This document shows, piece after piece, positions 17,902 through 26,634 of a stretch of DNA of 64,000 bases (position 1 is the stretch's first letter; each line of letters starts with the position of its first letter). The notes beneath the pieces are model-generated. The model saw only the letters and a program-made list of their open reading frames with translations. It was not told the DNA's origin and searched no databases. Location of the stretch: assembly GCA_963422655.1 (NCBI GenBank), contig OY730440.1, positions 1,116,001 through 1,180,000 of the forward strand. Direction: 5' to 3'. This stretch comes from CATQHS01 sp963422655. Lineage in GTDB: Bacteria; Actinomycetota; Acidimicrobiia; Acidimicrobiales; Aldehydirespiratoraceae. Position numbers and translations under genes: made by a program.

Positions 17902-18291
17902 TCACCCCAACAATACGAAACATGCTCGCTGCCTGCGTAACATCTGAAATGGGTCGACAAACAGTACGTCGTTGGTGATGGCGGCATTCGGGGTCTTGAT
18001 CCTCTTGCGGCTGTCGCTTATTCGTTCGTGGGTGACAACGGTATGACCACCGGCGAGTGCATACCCGACGAGAAACGAGTCTGCCGCTGACGCGAACGCA
18101 TTTTTTGCACCGGCATCGTAGTCGGGCGAGTTTTTTGCCCAACGATTCACGGCCGCAATTGAGGAGACCAAGTCAACCGTAAGCGAGAGGAGCATCGATC
18201 GATGGTTTTCGGCCCAGTGAGTAAGGTCGTCATCGCGACGGTTGAGTTCGTCGTACACTGCTTCGACGCTGTATACGATGCCCTCGGTGTT
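17902..18291 (-). pseudogene. Truncated DUF4411 (PIN-fold) toxin-like gene
   Basis: The frame ending at 17902 reads EGIVYSVEAVYDELN, then FLVGYALAGGHTVVTHE and VDPFQMLRR. This matches the middle and end of DUF4411 proteins (PIN-fold, usually about 160 residues). The N-terminal third, with the first catalytic Asp (normally FDAN or LDAN), is missing: the coding homology begins abruptly at about 18291, directly joined to the end of an IrrE-like remnant. Some frames show a local Met start at 18258, but the product would lack the active site. In other genomes DUF4411 follows an IrrE-like gene as a toxin-antitoxin type pair, which fits the order here. Confidence 0.6.
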
Positions 18292-19104
18292 GGAGTGTGC
18301 TGGCGATCAGTTCCCGGGCGAATCGCTTGCCGACCCTGACCAGTATGGTGTTGTAGAAGTTCCCTCCGCCGCCGCTGCGCTCGATGGAAAACTCGGCGAT
18401 CCGCTCTCTAAGGACCTGTAGTTCTTTCATGTATTGGCCCCATGTCAACGCTCCGGCCTCGCGTATACGCCCGAGGATCACCTGAGTGCTGACCGAAACC
18501 GCTCAGCCAACGGCTGAAGCTGTTCTCGAAGGTCGCCGTCGACATCGAATACGGACCGAAACTCATCCATCGGCACCAGCAGCTCGGCAGCCCACCTGGT
18601 TACACCAGCGCTCCGGTCGATGGTTCTGCGTGGACTGCGGGGCCAGATCGGACAACGCAGTCTCCCCGAGCCATAGGTGGGCCAATTCGTGGGCGAGGGT
18701 GAACACTTGAGCGGCTTTGGAGTCGGCTCCATTTATAAAACGACCGCGGCATTGGGATCAACGAGAGCGAAGCCTCGGAACTCTTCGGGGTTGAGCTTGC
18801 GGCGGGTGTTGGAGCCGACAATCCCGCTTATCATCACCAGCACTCCGGCCTCCTCCGCATTTTCGCGCAAACGAGTCAAGGCTGAGTCCCAGTTGGGGAA
18901 CTGTCGCGAAACGTTTCTGGTCCAACCGAGGACACCCCGCAACTGTTCGGCGGCTTCGACGACGTCGGTGCCGAGAGTTGTGCTCCCCACGAAGGGGAGG
19001 GGCGCCTCGACGTTCAACATCCTCGACAGGTGGTCCGTCCAAGAAGAAAAACCAATGGGGGTGTAAGTCTTGCGAGCGAATTCTTCGAGTTGCTTGATCG
19101 TGGG
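18292..19104 (-). pseudogene. Decayed ImmA/IrrE-family metallopeptidase gene (COG2856)
   Basis: Homology runs across several frames on the minus strand: IKQLEEFARKTYTP near 19.09 kb, then APLPFVGSTTLGTDVVEAAE and VGSNTRRKLNPEEFRGFALVD (to about 18735), then in another frame QVFTLAHELAHLWLGE with the zinc motif HELAH at about 18677-18691, then AAELLVPMDEFR, then VSTQVILGRIREAGALTW. Together this is the C-terminal domain of IrrE-like proteins that follow an N-terminal helix-turn-helix; the HTH is not seen. At least four frame changes and lost pieces mean no functional protein can be made. It leads straight into the DUF4411 remnant. Confidence 0.65.
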
Positions 19105-19205
19105 AGTTGCTCAAGTAACGACCGGATCTCTGTCTGAGACTTTCTCGGCCTGGCCTTAGCGCTTCGGGGAATGAGCAAGGGTGTGAGGCCTCGACACGGC
19201 GACTG

Positions 19206-20285
19206 TCAACGTTTCTTGTGCTTCTTGCGGGGCCGAGGCGGGAGGTTCTTCGCCGAGCCCGGACCGCCGGTACCGCCGGTTCGGCTCGGGCTGGTCGGGG
19301 CTGCGGCCCGGGCCGAGCTGACGCTGCGGCGGGACCGGACCTTGCGAGCCAACTCGACCTGATCGGGCTCGAAACGCTCCTTCATCCAGGTCACCAGCGA
19401 GGCGGCCACGAACAGCGACGAGTACGTGCCGACCACGATGCCCACCAGCAGAGCCACCGAGAACTCCTGCAGGGTGAGGGCCCCGAGGACGAATGAGCCG
19501 ATCACCAGCATCGACGCCACCGGCAATACCGACGTGATCGAGGTGTTGACCGAGCGCATCAGCACCCGGTTGAGCGAGAGGTTCATCATCTCGGTGTAGG
19601 TGTAACGACCGGCGCCGGTCATAGTGCCCACCACTTCTCGCACCTTGTCGTAAACCACGATGGTGTCATACAGCGAATAGCCCATGATGGTGAGAAAGGC
19701 GATCACGGTGGCGGGGGTGATCTCGAATCGGAACACCGAGTAGAACCCGACCGAGATGATGATGTCGTGGACGACCGCGACCAGAGCCCCGACGGCCATC
19801 TTCCACTCCAGCCGGATGGCTATGTAAGCAGCCACTATCACGAAGAACCACAGCAGCGCCCACACCGCCTTGCTGGTGATCTCAGCCCCCCACGACGGAC
19901 CGACGACAGTGACGCTCACGTCGTTGACACCCACCCCGGCCAGCCCGGTCAAGGCATCGGTGACCTCGGCCACGGCCACGGTCTCGTCGAGGTCGGAACG
20001 AACCCTGATCGTCTCGCTCCCCACGATCTGGATCTTGGCGTTGGCCGCTCCCGTGCCCCTCAGTCCGGCCCGAGCTTCGGCCACCGAGACCCCGGGCGCC
20101 GGCACCTCCCACGACGTCCCGCCGTCGAACTCGATACCGAAGTCGAGACCTCTCAATCCGAATCCGGCCACACTCACCAGCAGCGCCAGCAGCGAGCCGA
20201 TAAGCGCCGGTTTCCAGAGCTTCGGGAAGTCGATGTTCTGCTCGCCCCGGTAAAGCTTGCCCAGCCCGGCGAGGACCCGGCTCAT
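19206..20285 (-). CDS. secF: Protein translocase subunit SecF
   Basis: Membrane partner of SecD that uses the proton motive force to complete Sec export. The ATG at 20285 overlaps the secD stop (ATGA) and gives 359 residues; a longer frame to 20375 is inside secD and rejected. The first transmembrane helix is followed by the signature FDGGTSWEV region, a periplasmic domain, and five more helices with the conserved IMGYSLYDTIVVYDKVRE and LNRVLMRSVNTSITS. The C-terminal tail is basic and Ser/Pro/Arg rich, common in actinobacterial SecF. Confidence 0.95.
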   Translation of the reverse strand: MSRVLAGLGKLYRGEQNIDFPKLWKPALIGSLLALLVSVAGFGLRGLDFGIEFDGGTSWEVPAPGVSVAEARAGLRGTGAANAKIQIVGSETIRVRSDLDETVAVAEVTDALTGLAGVGVNDVSVTVVGPSWGAEITSKAVWALLWFFVIVAAYIAIRLEWKMAVGALVAVVHDIIISVGFYSVFRFEITPATVIAFLTIMGYSLYDTIVVYDKVREVVGTMTGAGRYTYTEMMNLSLNRVLMRSVNTSITSVLPVASMLVIGSFVLGALTLQEFSVALLVGIVVGTYSSLFVAASLVTWMKERFEPDQVELARKVRSRRSVSSARAAAPTSPSRTGGTGGPGSAKNLPPRPRKKHKKR

Positions 20286-21781
20286 CGAACCGGCTCCATG
20301 CCAGCGGCGGCCGGATCTGCAATCCCGAAGCGGGTCGTGTCGGCCCCCGGACCCGAACGGTGAGTGATGACCCATATGGCCGGCCCCATGAAGAAATAGG
20401 TGGCTACCAAGTCGAGGATCGTGGCCACCCCCAAGTAAAGGGCGAAGCCCCGGACCTGACCGACGGTCAGGAAGTACAGGACGGCGGCGGCGATCAGCGA
20501 CGCCACGTCAGCCTTGACGATGGTGGAGAAGGCAATCGGAAAGACCCGGTCCACGGCCGAGCGCACGCTCCGGCCTGCCCTGACGTCCTCCTTGAGGTGC
20601 TCGAAGTACACGACGTTGGAGTCGACCGATACACCGATGGCCACGATGAGGCCGGTCACCCCGGCCAGAGTCAGGGCCAAGCCCTGGGACTCACCCAACC
20701 AGGCGATGATCGTCCACAACAAAGCCCCGGAGATGGCCAGGCTCATGATGGCAACCAGCCCGAGCAGGCGGTAATAGGCCAGCAGGTACAGCGACACCAG
20801 GATCAAGCCGATGATCCCGGCCACGATGCCGGCATCGAGGGCGTCGGTGCCCAGCGAAGCCGACACGATACGGCTCTGCTGGGCCTCGAGCTCCACAGGA
20901 AGGGCGCCGAAGTCGAGCACAAGAGCGAGATCCTCGGCTTCGGACTGGGTGAAACCACCGGTAATGGTGATGTTGGATCGCTCGAAGGGCGAAAAGACGG
21001 CTTCGTCCTGCTGGATGACCGGAGCGCTCACCACTTCGTTGTCGATCTCGATGGCGACTCTTTGGGTAGGGCACGTCCCAACCCTCATGAAGCATTCCTC
21101 GCCCAACGCGTTGAACAAGTCGATGCCGGAGACCCCCGACCGAAACTTTGGGGCCACGAACCAACCACTGAGAGTATCGAAGCGGCTGTCGGCGCCCTCC
21201 AGAGCTTCGCCGGTGACCCCGGTGGGGCCGAGCCGGTGGCGGAACATGATGTTACGGTCCGGATCGTACTGGGCCAGCACCGCCTCTTGGTTCGCCCCGG
21301 CATCAGAGGTCAGGGCGAACCGGGCCTCTGTCACCTCCGCCGTCTCTATCGCCTCCGTCGTGACTTCGACCCCGGCGCCACCTCCAGAGTTGCTCTCGCC
21401 GACTGTCACTGCGGCCTGGTAGGACCCCTCGTCGATAGTTTCCAGCACCGGACGGAACCGCAGTTCGGCTGTCTGACCGACCAAGTCGATGGCCCGTTGC
21501 TGATCATCGACCCCGGGCAACTGCACCAAGACGTTGCCGCCCTGGGTGCTGATCTCGGGCTCGGCCACACCCAAGCCGTCGACCCGGTTACGGATGATCT
21601 CCACCGCCAGATCGAGATCGTCATCAGCGGCGGGTCGGGTCGGTTCCAGCACCACGCTGGCACCACCCTGGAGGTCGAGCCCGAGCAGAGGCTCGTTACC
21701 CGACCACAGCGTGTATCCGACCCCGGCCAAGGCCAAAGTTACGATGCCTCCGACAAAGGCGAGTTGTCGCCTCTCGGTCAC
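20282..21781 (-). CDS. secD: Protein translocase subunit SecD
   Basis: 499 residues. N-terminal transmembrane helix followed by LGLDLQGGASVVLEPT, the family signature; then the large P1 head domain (residues about 60-290) and the C-terminal helix bundle with SLGTDALDAGIVAG, VTGLIVAIGVSVDSNVVYFEHLKED and the final helices. The GTG start overlaps the yajC stop (GTGA), so yajC-secD-secF is one coupled operon. Confidence 0.96.
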   Translation of the reverse strand: MTERRQLAFVGGIVTLALAGVGYTLWSGNEPLLGLDLQGGASVVLEPTRPAADDDLDLAVEIIRNRVDGLGVAEPEISTQGGNVLVQLPGVDDQQRAIDLVGQTAELRFRPVLETIDEGSYQAAVTVGESNSGGGAGVEVTTEAIETAEVTEARFALTSDAGANQEAVLAQYDPDRNIMFRHRLGPTGVTGEALEGADSRFDTLSGWFVAPKFRSGVSGIDLFNALGEECFMRVGTCPTQRVAIEIDNEVVSAPVIQQDEAVFSPFERSNITITGGFTQSEAEDLALVLDFGALPVELEAQQSRIVSASLGTDALDAGIVAGIIGLILVSLYLLAYYRLLGLVAIMSLAISGALLWTIIAWLGESQGLALTLAGVTGLIVAIGVSVDSNVVYFEHLKEDVRAGRSVRSAVDRVFPIAFSTIVKADVASLIAAAVLYFLTVGQVRGFALYLGVATILDLVATYFFMGPAIWVITHRSGPGADTTRFGIADPAAAGMEPVR

Positions 21782-22074
21782 GCCTCGTCGTCAACCGGCT
21801 GGCCGGTCTCGAACTCCTCGGGTTCGGACCCCTCGATACGTTCGGCCACCGAGCTGCGGGAAACCTTCAATTCGACGTCGGGAGCGACCTCGAGCCACAC
21901 CACTTGGTCATCGATCTCGGCGATGGCGCCGTGAATCCCTGAGCCGGTCACCACGAGATCGCCCACCTCCAACGAGCGCACAAGGGCTTGATGGGCTCTC
22001 ATTCGTTTCTGCTGAGGGCGAAACATGATGAAGTAGAGCCCCCCGACCATGATGACGATGAAGATCACTTCCAT
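21778..22074 (-). CDS. yajC: Preprotein translocase accessory subunit YajC
   Basis: Small Sec-associated membrane protein of 98 residues. N-terminal transmembrane helix (MEVIFIVIMVGGLYFIMF) followed directly by the diagnostic RPQQKRMRAHQALVRSLEVGD, then a short beta-rich domain. It is the first gene of the yajC-secD-secF operon. Confidence 0.94.
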   Translation of the reverse strand: MEVIFIVIMVGGLYFIMFRPQQKRMRAHQALVRSLEVGDLVVTGSGIHGAIAEIDDQVVWLEVAPDVELKVSRSSVAERIEGSEPEEFETGQPVDDEA

Positions 22075-22140
22075 GGCAATAGATCCTCGCTAGCGGACCA
22101 GACAAGACTAGCTGTTACATCTTCGGGCCATGTGTCTTTG

Positions 22141-22165
22141 GGCTCGACGGCTCCATTGTCGAGCC
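22141..22165. terminator. Perfect 8-base inverted repeat after the LLM oxidoreductase gene
   Basis: ggctcgac, nine-base loop, gtcgagcc. It lies 20 bases past the stop of the minus-strand oxidoreductase gene and upstream of yajC. There is no T run, so it would be a hairpin terminator of the weaker, actinobacterial kind or just an intergenic stem. Confidence 0.35.
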
Positions 22166-22184
22166 GAACGGCAGACCCAGATCC

Positions 22185-23147
22185 TCAGGGCTCGTCGACC
22201 AGAGGCACCACCGCTTCGGCGAAAGCGTCGAGCTGATCGAGGTACTCCTCGAGCGTGCGGCTCCGAAACTTGAGATGGAAGGTGTTGGCGCCCACGGATC
22301 GGGCCGCTCGCAAATCGGCCGCCATCGGCTCGGGCCCATAGGCCATGGCCGGCGGTAACCCATCGGGGGCCTCATCCCCCAACAGGTAGACCCACGGCGG
22401 CATGTAGCCGATGTCGAAAGTGGCGCTGTCGCGGCCCGCGGCCCCGGCCTCTTGCTCGATTGTGCCGATGATCTCGGCGTACTGATCCTTGGGGTTACCC
22501 ATCGGGATGTAACCGTCGCCGAATCGGCCGCATCGCCGCCACGCGGCCCGCCCCATGCCTCCGACCCAGACGGGCAGCTCACGCCGGGGCCGGGGAGCCA
22601 CCCCCATACCGTCATAGGAGAAGAACTCACCATGGTGGCTCACATAGCCGGCCCCGAAAGCGCCTCGCACTGCGTCGATGATCTCGTCCAGACGCCGGCC
22701 TCGGCTGGCGAAGTCCACACCGAGGGCATCGAACTCGGCCTGCACGTGACCGGCCCCCACTCCCAGGATGGCTCTGCCTCCCGACAGATGGTCGAGGGTG
22801 CCGAACGACTTGGCGGTCTGGAGCGGGTGCCGGTAGGCCGCCACCCATACCACCGCGGCCAGGTTGACGGTGGTGGTTCGAGCGGCCAGAAAGGCCAAGG
22901 TGGCCACCGTGTCGTACCAAGTGGTGGTCATATGAGCGGCGTAGTCGTTGTCGGGGATGGCAACGTGATCGCACACCCCCACGAAACTGTGACCGGTCGC
23001 CTCGGCTCTGCCAGCCACCGTCACCAAGTCGTCGACGGTGGCAGCGTCCTCCCAGGGATCGGCCAGACGACGGGTGAGGGTCTGGACGGGCAACTGGATC
23101 CCGTAGATCCATCCCCCCGGTGGCGCGATCGAACCCATCGGGGCCAT
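22185..23147 (-). CDS. LLM-class (luciferase-like) flavin oxidoreductase, probably F420-dependent
   Basis: 320 residues with the TIM-barrel pattern of the luciferase-like family: an N-terminal strand (GGWIYGIQLPVQ), VVWVAAYRHPLQTAKSFGTLDHLSGGRAILGVGAGH near residue 100 (the family's most conserved stretch) and RELPVWVGGMGRAAWRR. Actinobacterial members with this pattern normally use coenzyme F420, but FMN cannot be excluded and the substrate is unknown. It is transcribed away from the O-methyltransferase gene, with only 11 bases between the two starts. Confidence 0.85.
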   Translation of the reverse strand: MAPMGSIAPPGGWIYGIQLPVQTLTRRLADPWEDAATVDDLVTVAGRAEATGHSFVGVCDHVAIPDNDYAAHMTTTWYDTVATLAFLAARTTTVNLAAVVWVAAYRHPLQTAKSFGTLDHLSGGRAILGVGAGHVQAEFDALGVDFASRGRRLDEIIDAVRGAFGAGYVSHHGEFFSYDGMGVAPRPRRELPVWVGGMGRAAWRRCGRFGDGYIPMGNPKDQYAEIIGTIEQEAGAAGRDSATFDIGYMPPWVYLLGDEAPDGLPPAMAYGPEPMAADLRAARSVGANTFHLKFRSRTLEEYLDQLDAFAEAVVPLVDEP

Positions 23148-23158
23148 GCTAGGGGGTC

Positions 23159-23821
23159 ATGGCCTACAGGACCGCTTTTCTCGATGAAGCCGTAGCCGCC
23201 TACGCCATAGATCACTCCACCGGCCCCGACGGGATCCAACGAGATCTCATCGAAGCCACCCGAGCATTGGGCAGCCCCGCCCAGATGCAGATCGGCCCCC
23301 TCCAAGGGGCATTCATGACCATCCTCGCTCGGGCCATCCAACCTCGTTTGGCGGTAGAGGTGGGAACGTTCACCGGGTACTCGGCCCTGGCTGTGGCCAA
23401 GGCACTTCAGCCCGGGGGTCGCCTGGTGTGCTGTGACATCTCGGAGAGGTGGACGGCCATCGCCCGCCGCTACTGGGAACTGGCTGGCGTAACCGACCGT
23501 ATCGACCTGCGGATCGGCCCGGCCCTCGACACGTTGCGATCCCTGCCCCCCGATCCTCCCATCGACATGGCTTTCATCGACGCGGCCAAGACCGAGTACA
23601 TCGACTACTACGAGGAACTGCTGGCCCGGCTTTCGGACCGGGGCGTGATCCTGGTCGACAACGTCTTGTGGGGAGGCGCTGTCGCCGATCCCGACTGCGA
23701 TGACGAAACCACGGAGGCCCTGCGAACATTCAGCGCCCACGTCATTGCCGATCCTCGTGTGATAGTGGCCGTGCTCCCGGTTGGGGACGGCCTGTCGCTC
23801 ATCAGCCGGGCCCCGACCTGA
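23159..23821 (+). CDS. Class I SAM-dependent O-methyltransferase (caffeoyl-CoA/catechol type)
   Basis: 220 residues, normal for this cation-dependent family. The SAM motif is VEVGTFTGYSALAVAKAL, followed by GRLVCCDISE, the metal-binding AFIDAAKTEYIDYYEELL, and VILVDNVLWGG with the second metal-ligand pair (Asp-Asn). Such enzymes methylate catechol-like hydroxyls. The natural substrate is not evident from neighbours, which are an LLM oxidoreductase (divergent) and an MscS channel (convergent). Confidence 0.9.
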   Translation: MAYRTAFLDEAVAAYAIDHSTGPDGIQRDLIEATRALGSPAQMQIGPLQGAFMTILARAIQPRLAVEVGTFTGYSALAVAKALQPGGRLVCCDISERWTAIARRYWELAGVTDRIDLRIGPALDTLRSLPPDPPIDMAFIDAAKTEYIDYYEELLARLSDRGVILVDNVLWGGAVADPDCDDETTEALRTFSAHVIADPRVIVAVLPVGDGLSLISRAPT

Positions 23822-23887
23822 GCACCAGCCGGGCCGCGACCAGCCGGACCGACGAAACTCGATCCAGTCGTTGCCGGACTGGGCTGA

Positions 23888-24970
23888 CTACGACGAAGCC
23901 TCGTCGTCGTGAACAACGGCAAGCTCGTGGGTCTCGACGCTTTCGGGAGAAGACGGCGGCTCAAAAAGCGGGTAGTCGCCCTGGTTGCGGAACCAGACCG
24001 TCTGCTGCGGGAACGGGATCTCGATCCCAGCTTGGTCGAAGGCCTCCTTCAGACGGATGCGCATCTCTCGTTCGACGCTCCACTGCATCGACGGCTCCGT
24101 CTTCACCACGACTCGGATAGCAACACCGGAGGCCCCCAGGGACTGAATCCCCCAAACCTCGGGGCGCTCCATCAGCTCGTCCCCACCCCAATCGGGGTCG
24201 CCCCACAGCTCGTCAGCCACCCGCTGCATGACCCCCATGGCCAACCTGAGATCGGTGTCGTAGGCGACCTCGACGTCGATGAGGGCTCGGGACCAGATCT
24301 GGGAGTAGTTGCCGATGCGGGCGATCTCACCGTTGGGGACATGCCAGACGGTTCCCTTCACGTCTCGGATGGTGGTCGAACGCAGCGACACTTTCTCCAC
24401 CGTGCCGGTGGCGGATCCCAGATCGATCACGTCGCCCACGCCGTACTGGTCCTCGATGAGCATGAACAGGCCCGACAAGAAGTCCTTTACGACGGACTGG
24501 GCCCCGAAGCCCAACGCGATTCCACCGATCCCGGCCCCGGCGATGAGCGGCCCGAGGTTTATGTCGAGCTGGCCCAAGGTCATGAGGGCCGCGAAAGTCC
24601 AGATCGCTGCCACCACCACGCTGCGCAACACCAAGCTGATCGTTCGGGACCGGGCTTCGGCCCGGGCCGATTCGTTCTCCTCGGCGAGAAGGCCGCCGGG
24701 GCCCCGTTCCCTCAACGACCGGAGCCGGTCGGTAGAGCGGACGGTGGCGATGCCCTGGGTGAACCGGGCGATGGCCCGCTGGGCCAGCTTGGACAGGATC
24801 CAAGCCAACAAGAGGACGAAGGCGATGCGGATGGGGCGGTCCAGTATCCACTCGGCCCCGGTGGCCAGGAACTGGTTGCCGGTCCAGTCCCAAACCCGCT
24901 CGCACACGTAGCTACGATCGGTCTCTCCGCAGGCGTCGGCCAGGCTCTGATCGGCGCTTTGGACTTGCAA
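23888..24970 (-). CDS. MscS-type mechanosensitive ion channel
   Basis: Pore protein that opens on hypo-osmotic shock. After a short periplasmic part with two Cys (ACGETDRSYVCERVWDWTGN) there are three hydrophobic segments: RIAFVLLLAWIL, a second at VVVAAIWTFAAL, and the pore-lining helix IAGAGIGGIALGFGAQSVVKDFLSGL, which has the Gly/Ala packing of MscS TM3. The beta domain follows (GDVIDLGSATGTVEKVSLRST and VPNGEI). The longer open frame up to 25600 runs antisense through modA and is not coding. No ATG fits near the true start; TTG at 24970 is my best guess and GTG in YVCERV is possible. Confidence 0.82.
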   Translation of the reverse strand: MQVQSADQSLADACGETDRSYVCERVWDWTGNQFLATGAEWILDRPIRIAFVLLLAWILSKLAQRAIARFTQGIATVRSTDRLRSLRERGPGGLLAEENESARAEARSRTISLVLRSVVVAAIWTFAALMTLGQLDINLGPLIAGAGIGGIALGFGAQSVVKDFLSGLFMLIEDQYGVGDVIDLGSATGTVEKVSLRSTTIRDVKGTVWHVPNGEIARIGNYSQIWSRALIDVEVAYDTDLRLAMGVMQRVADELWGDPDWGGDELMERPEVWGIQSLGASGVAIRVVVKTEPSMQWSVEREMRIRLKEAFDQAGIEIPFPQQTVWFRNQGDYPLFEPPSSPESVETHELAVVHDDEASS

Positions 24971-24989
24971 CAGCGGTAATTGCAGTACG

Positions 24990-25826
24990 ATGGCCAGACC
25001 ATACGACCCCGATCGATTACGGCGGTGGATGACTGCCGTCGCGCCGGTCGCAGCGACGCTGATCTTGGCCGGGTGCGGCCATAGCGATGGCTCGGCCTCC
25101 GACCGCCCCGACCGCGCTCGGGGCGACAAGGTGGTGGTGATGGCAGCCTCGTCGCTGAGTGCCGTCCTGACCGGCGTCGCCACCCATCTGAGCCGACCTC
25201 CCGAAAGCCGGGACGGCCGTGACGACCCCACCGTGGCCGAGCCGGTGACCATCGTCGCGGTGCTGGCCGGTAGTTCGGCACTTGTGGCCCAGCTCGACGA
25301 GGGTGCCGATGCCGACATCTTGATGACGGCCGACACCGTAACCATGCAACGGGCCGTCGAGAATGGCTCTGTGCGGGGCCAAGTCGAGGTGATAGCCACC
25401 AACGCTTTGGTGTTGGCCGTGGCCCCGGGCAACCCGGGCCGCATCGACTCCATCGACGACATGGCTCGGCCCGATCTGCTCATCGGACTATGCGCCAGCG
25501 GTGTCCCCTGCGGCTCGCTGGCCGATCGGGTTCTGGCCCGGGCCGGGATCGAACCGGCCGCTGACACCCGAGAGCTGAACGTCCGATCCCTGGCCACCAA
25601 GATCGCGCTGGACGAGCTCGACGGTGGTTTGATCTATGCCACCGACGCCGCCGACCTCGGCCTCGAGATCGTTGATGCCACCAGGGTGGGCCAGCTCACC
25701 AACTCCTACGCGATGGCTTCTGTAGACTTGAACCCTTCCGCCCCGGTACGGGCCGTGCTGGCCGCATTCGAGCCGGGCGGTATCGGTGCTGCGATCATGA
25801 CCGAGGCCGGGTTCGGACCGCCGTGA
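24990..25826 (+). CDS. modA: Molybdate ABC transporter substrate-binding lipoprotein
   Basis: Captures molybdate (or tungstate) outside the membrane. A lipoprotein signal ends in LILAGC near residue 30. The mature part shows the ModA pattern: VVVMAASSLSAVLTGV, LAGSSALVAQLDEGADADILMTAD, then NALVLAVAPGNPGRI and the late LDELDGGLIYATDAA. 278 residues is slightly longer than usual because of an Arg/Asp rich insertion around residues 65-80. It starts divergently from mscS and is followed by modB after eight bases. Confidence 0.9.
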   Translation: MARPYDPDRLRRWMTAVAPVAATLILAGCGHSDGSASDRPDRARGDKVVVMAASSLSAVLTGVATHLSRPPESRDGRDDPTVAEPVTIVAVLAGSSALVAQLDEGADADILMTADTVTMQRAVENGSVRGQVEVIATNALVLAVAPGNPGRIDSIDDMARPDLLIGLCASGVPCGSLADRVLARAGIEPAADTRELNVRSLATKIALDELDGGLIYATDAADLGLEIVDATRVGQLTNSYAMASVDLNPSAPVRAVLAAFEPGGIGAAIMTEAGFGPP

Positions 25827-25833
25827 GCACCCG

Positions 25834-26634
25834 GTGAAAGCCGTGTCGAGGCCCGACCCCAACCCGGCCCCGGCCGCGCTGGTGGGCATGGGGGCGCTGG
25901 CCCTGGCCCTTTTGGCCCTGCCTTTGTTCGGGTTGTTGCAGCGAACCCCATGGGCGGCCCTGCCCGGCTTGCTCACCGGCGACACCGTTGTGGAATCCTT
26001 GCGAGTGTCGCTGGTGGTGAGCGTCTCGGCCACTATCGCCTGTGCAGGGCTGGGGTTGCCCTTGGCCTTCGTCATGGCCCGGACCCGATTACCGTTTCCC
26101 CGCGCCATACGAGCCTTCGTCATGTTGCCCATGGTGATACCGCCGGTGGTGGGCGGCACGGCCCTGCTGTTCGCGCTGGGCCGACGGGGTCTCGTCGGGC
26201 AGTGGCTCGACTCGTGGTTCGGCATCCGTTTGCCCTTCACCACGGCCGGAGCGGTCGTGGCCGCCACCTTCGTCGCCCTGCCCTTCCTGGTGACTACGGT
26301 CGAAGCCGCCCTCCGCCAGGCCGGAAGTGATCTCGAAGAGGCCGGGGCCACCCTCGGCGCCGGCCCGTGGGCCAACTTCGTGCACGTCTCGCTGCCCACC
26401 ATCCGTCCGGCCCTGGGAGCCGGGATCGCCCTGGGGTGGGCTCGGGCCGTCGGCGAGTTCGGCGCCACCATCACATTCGCCGGCAACCTCCCCGGCCGGA
26501 CCCGCACCCTCCCCCTCCAGACCTTCCTCGCCCTCGAACAAGACCCCGAGGCGGCGGTGGCCATCAGCCTGATGCTCTTGGTCGTGTCGTTCGGGATTTT
26601 GGTGGCTCTGCGCAGCCGGTGGACGCCACGATGA
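25834..26634 (+). CDS. modB: Molybdate ABC transporter permease
   Basis: 266 residues, GTG start. Several transmembrane helices, with the conserved permease loop EEAGATLGAGPWANFVHVSLP (EAA-type motif contacting the ATPase) and RAVGEFGATITFAGNLPG, the typical ModB segment. The stop overlaps the modC start by three bases (ATGA), so the three genes form a coupled operon. Confidence 0.93.
   Translation: MKAVSRPDPNPAPAALVGMGALALALLALPLFGLLQRTPWAALPGLLTGDTVVESLRVSLVVSVSATIACAGLGLPLAFVMARTRLPFPRAIRAFVMLPMVIPPVVGGTALLFALGRRGLVGQWLDSWFGIRLPFTTAGAVVAATFVALPFLVTTVEAALRQAGSDLEEAGATLGAGPWANFVHVSLPTIRPALGAGIALGWARAVGEFGATITFAGNLPGRTRTLPLQTFLALEQDPEAAVAISLMLLVVSFGILVALRSRWTPR

Noticed and set aside
20360..21934. 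A 524-codon plus-strand open frame
   Set aside because: Antisense to secD; composition rich in His/Gln/Gly as expected for a shadow frame.
24971..25600. Long N-terminal extension of the MscS gene
   Set aside because: It overlaps modA on the other strand and has no membrane or signal pattern; the channel starts near 24970.
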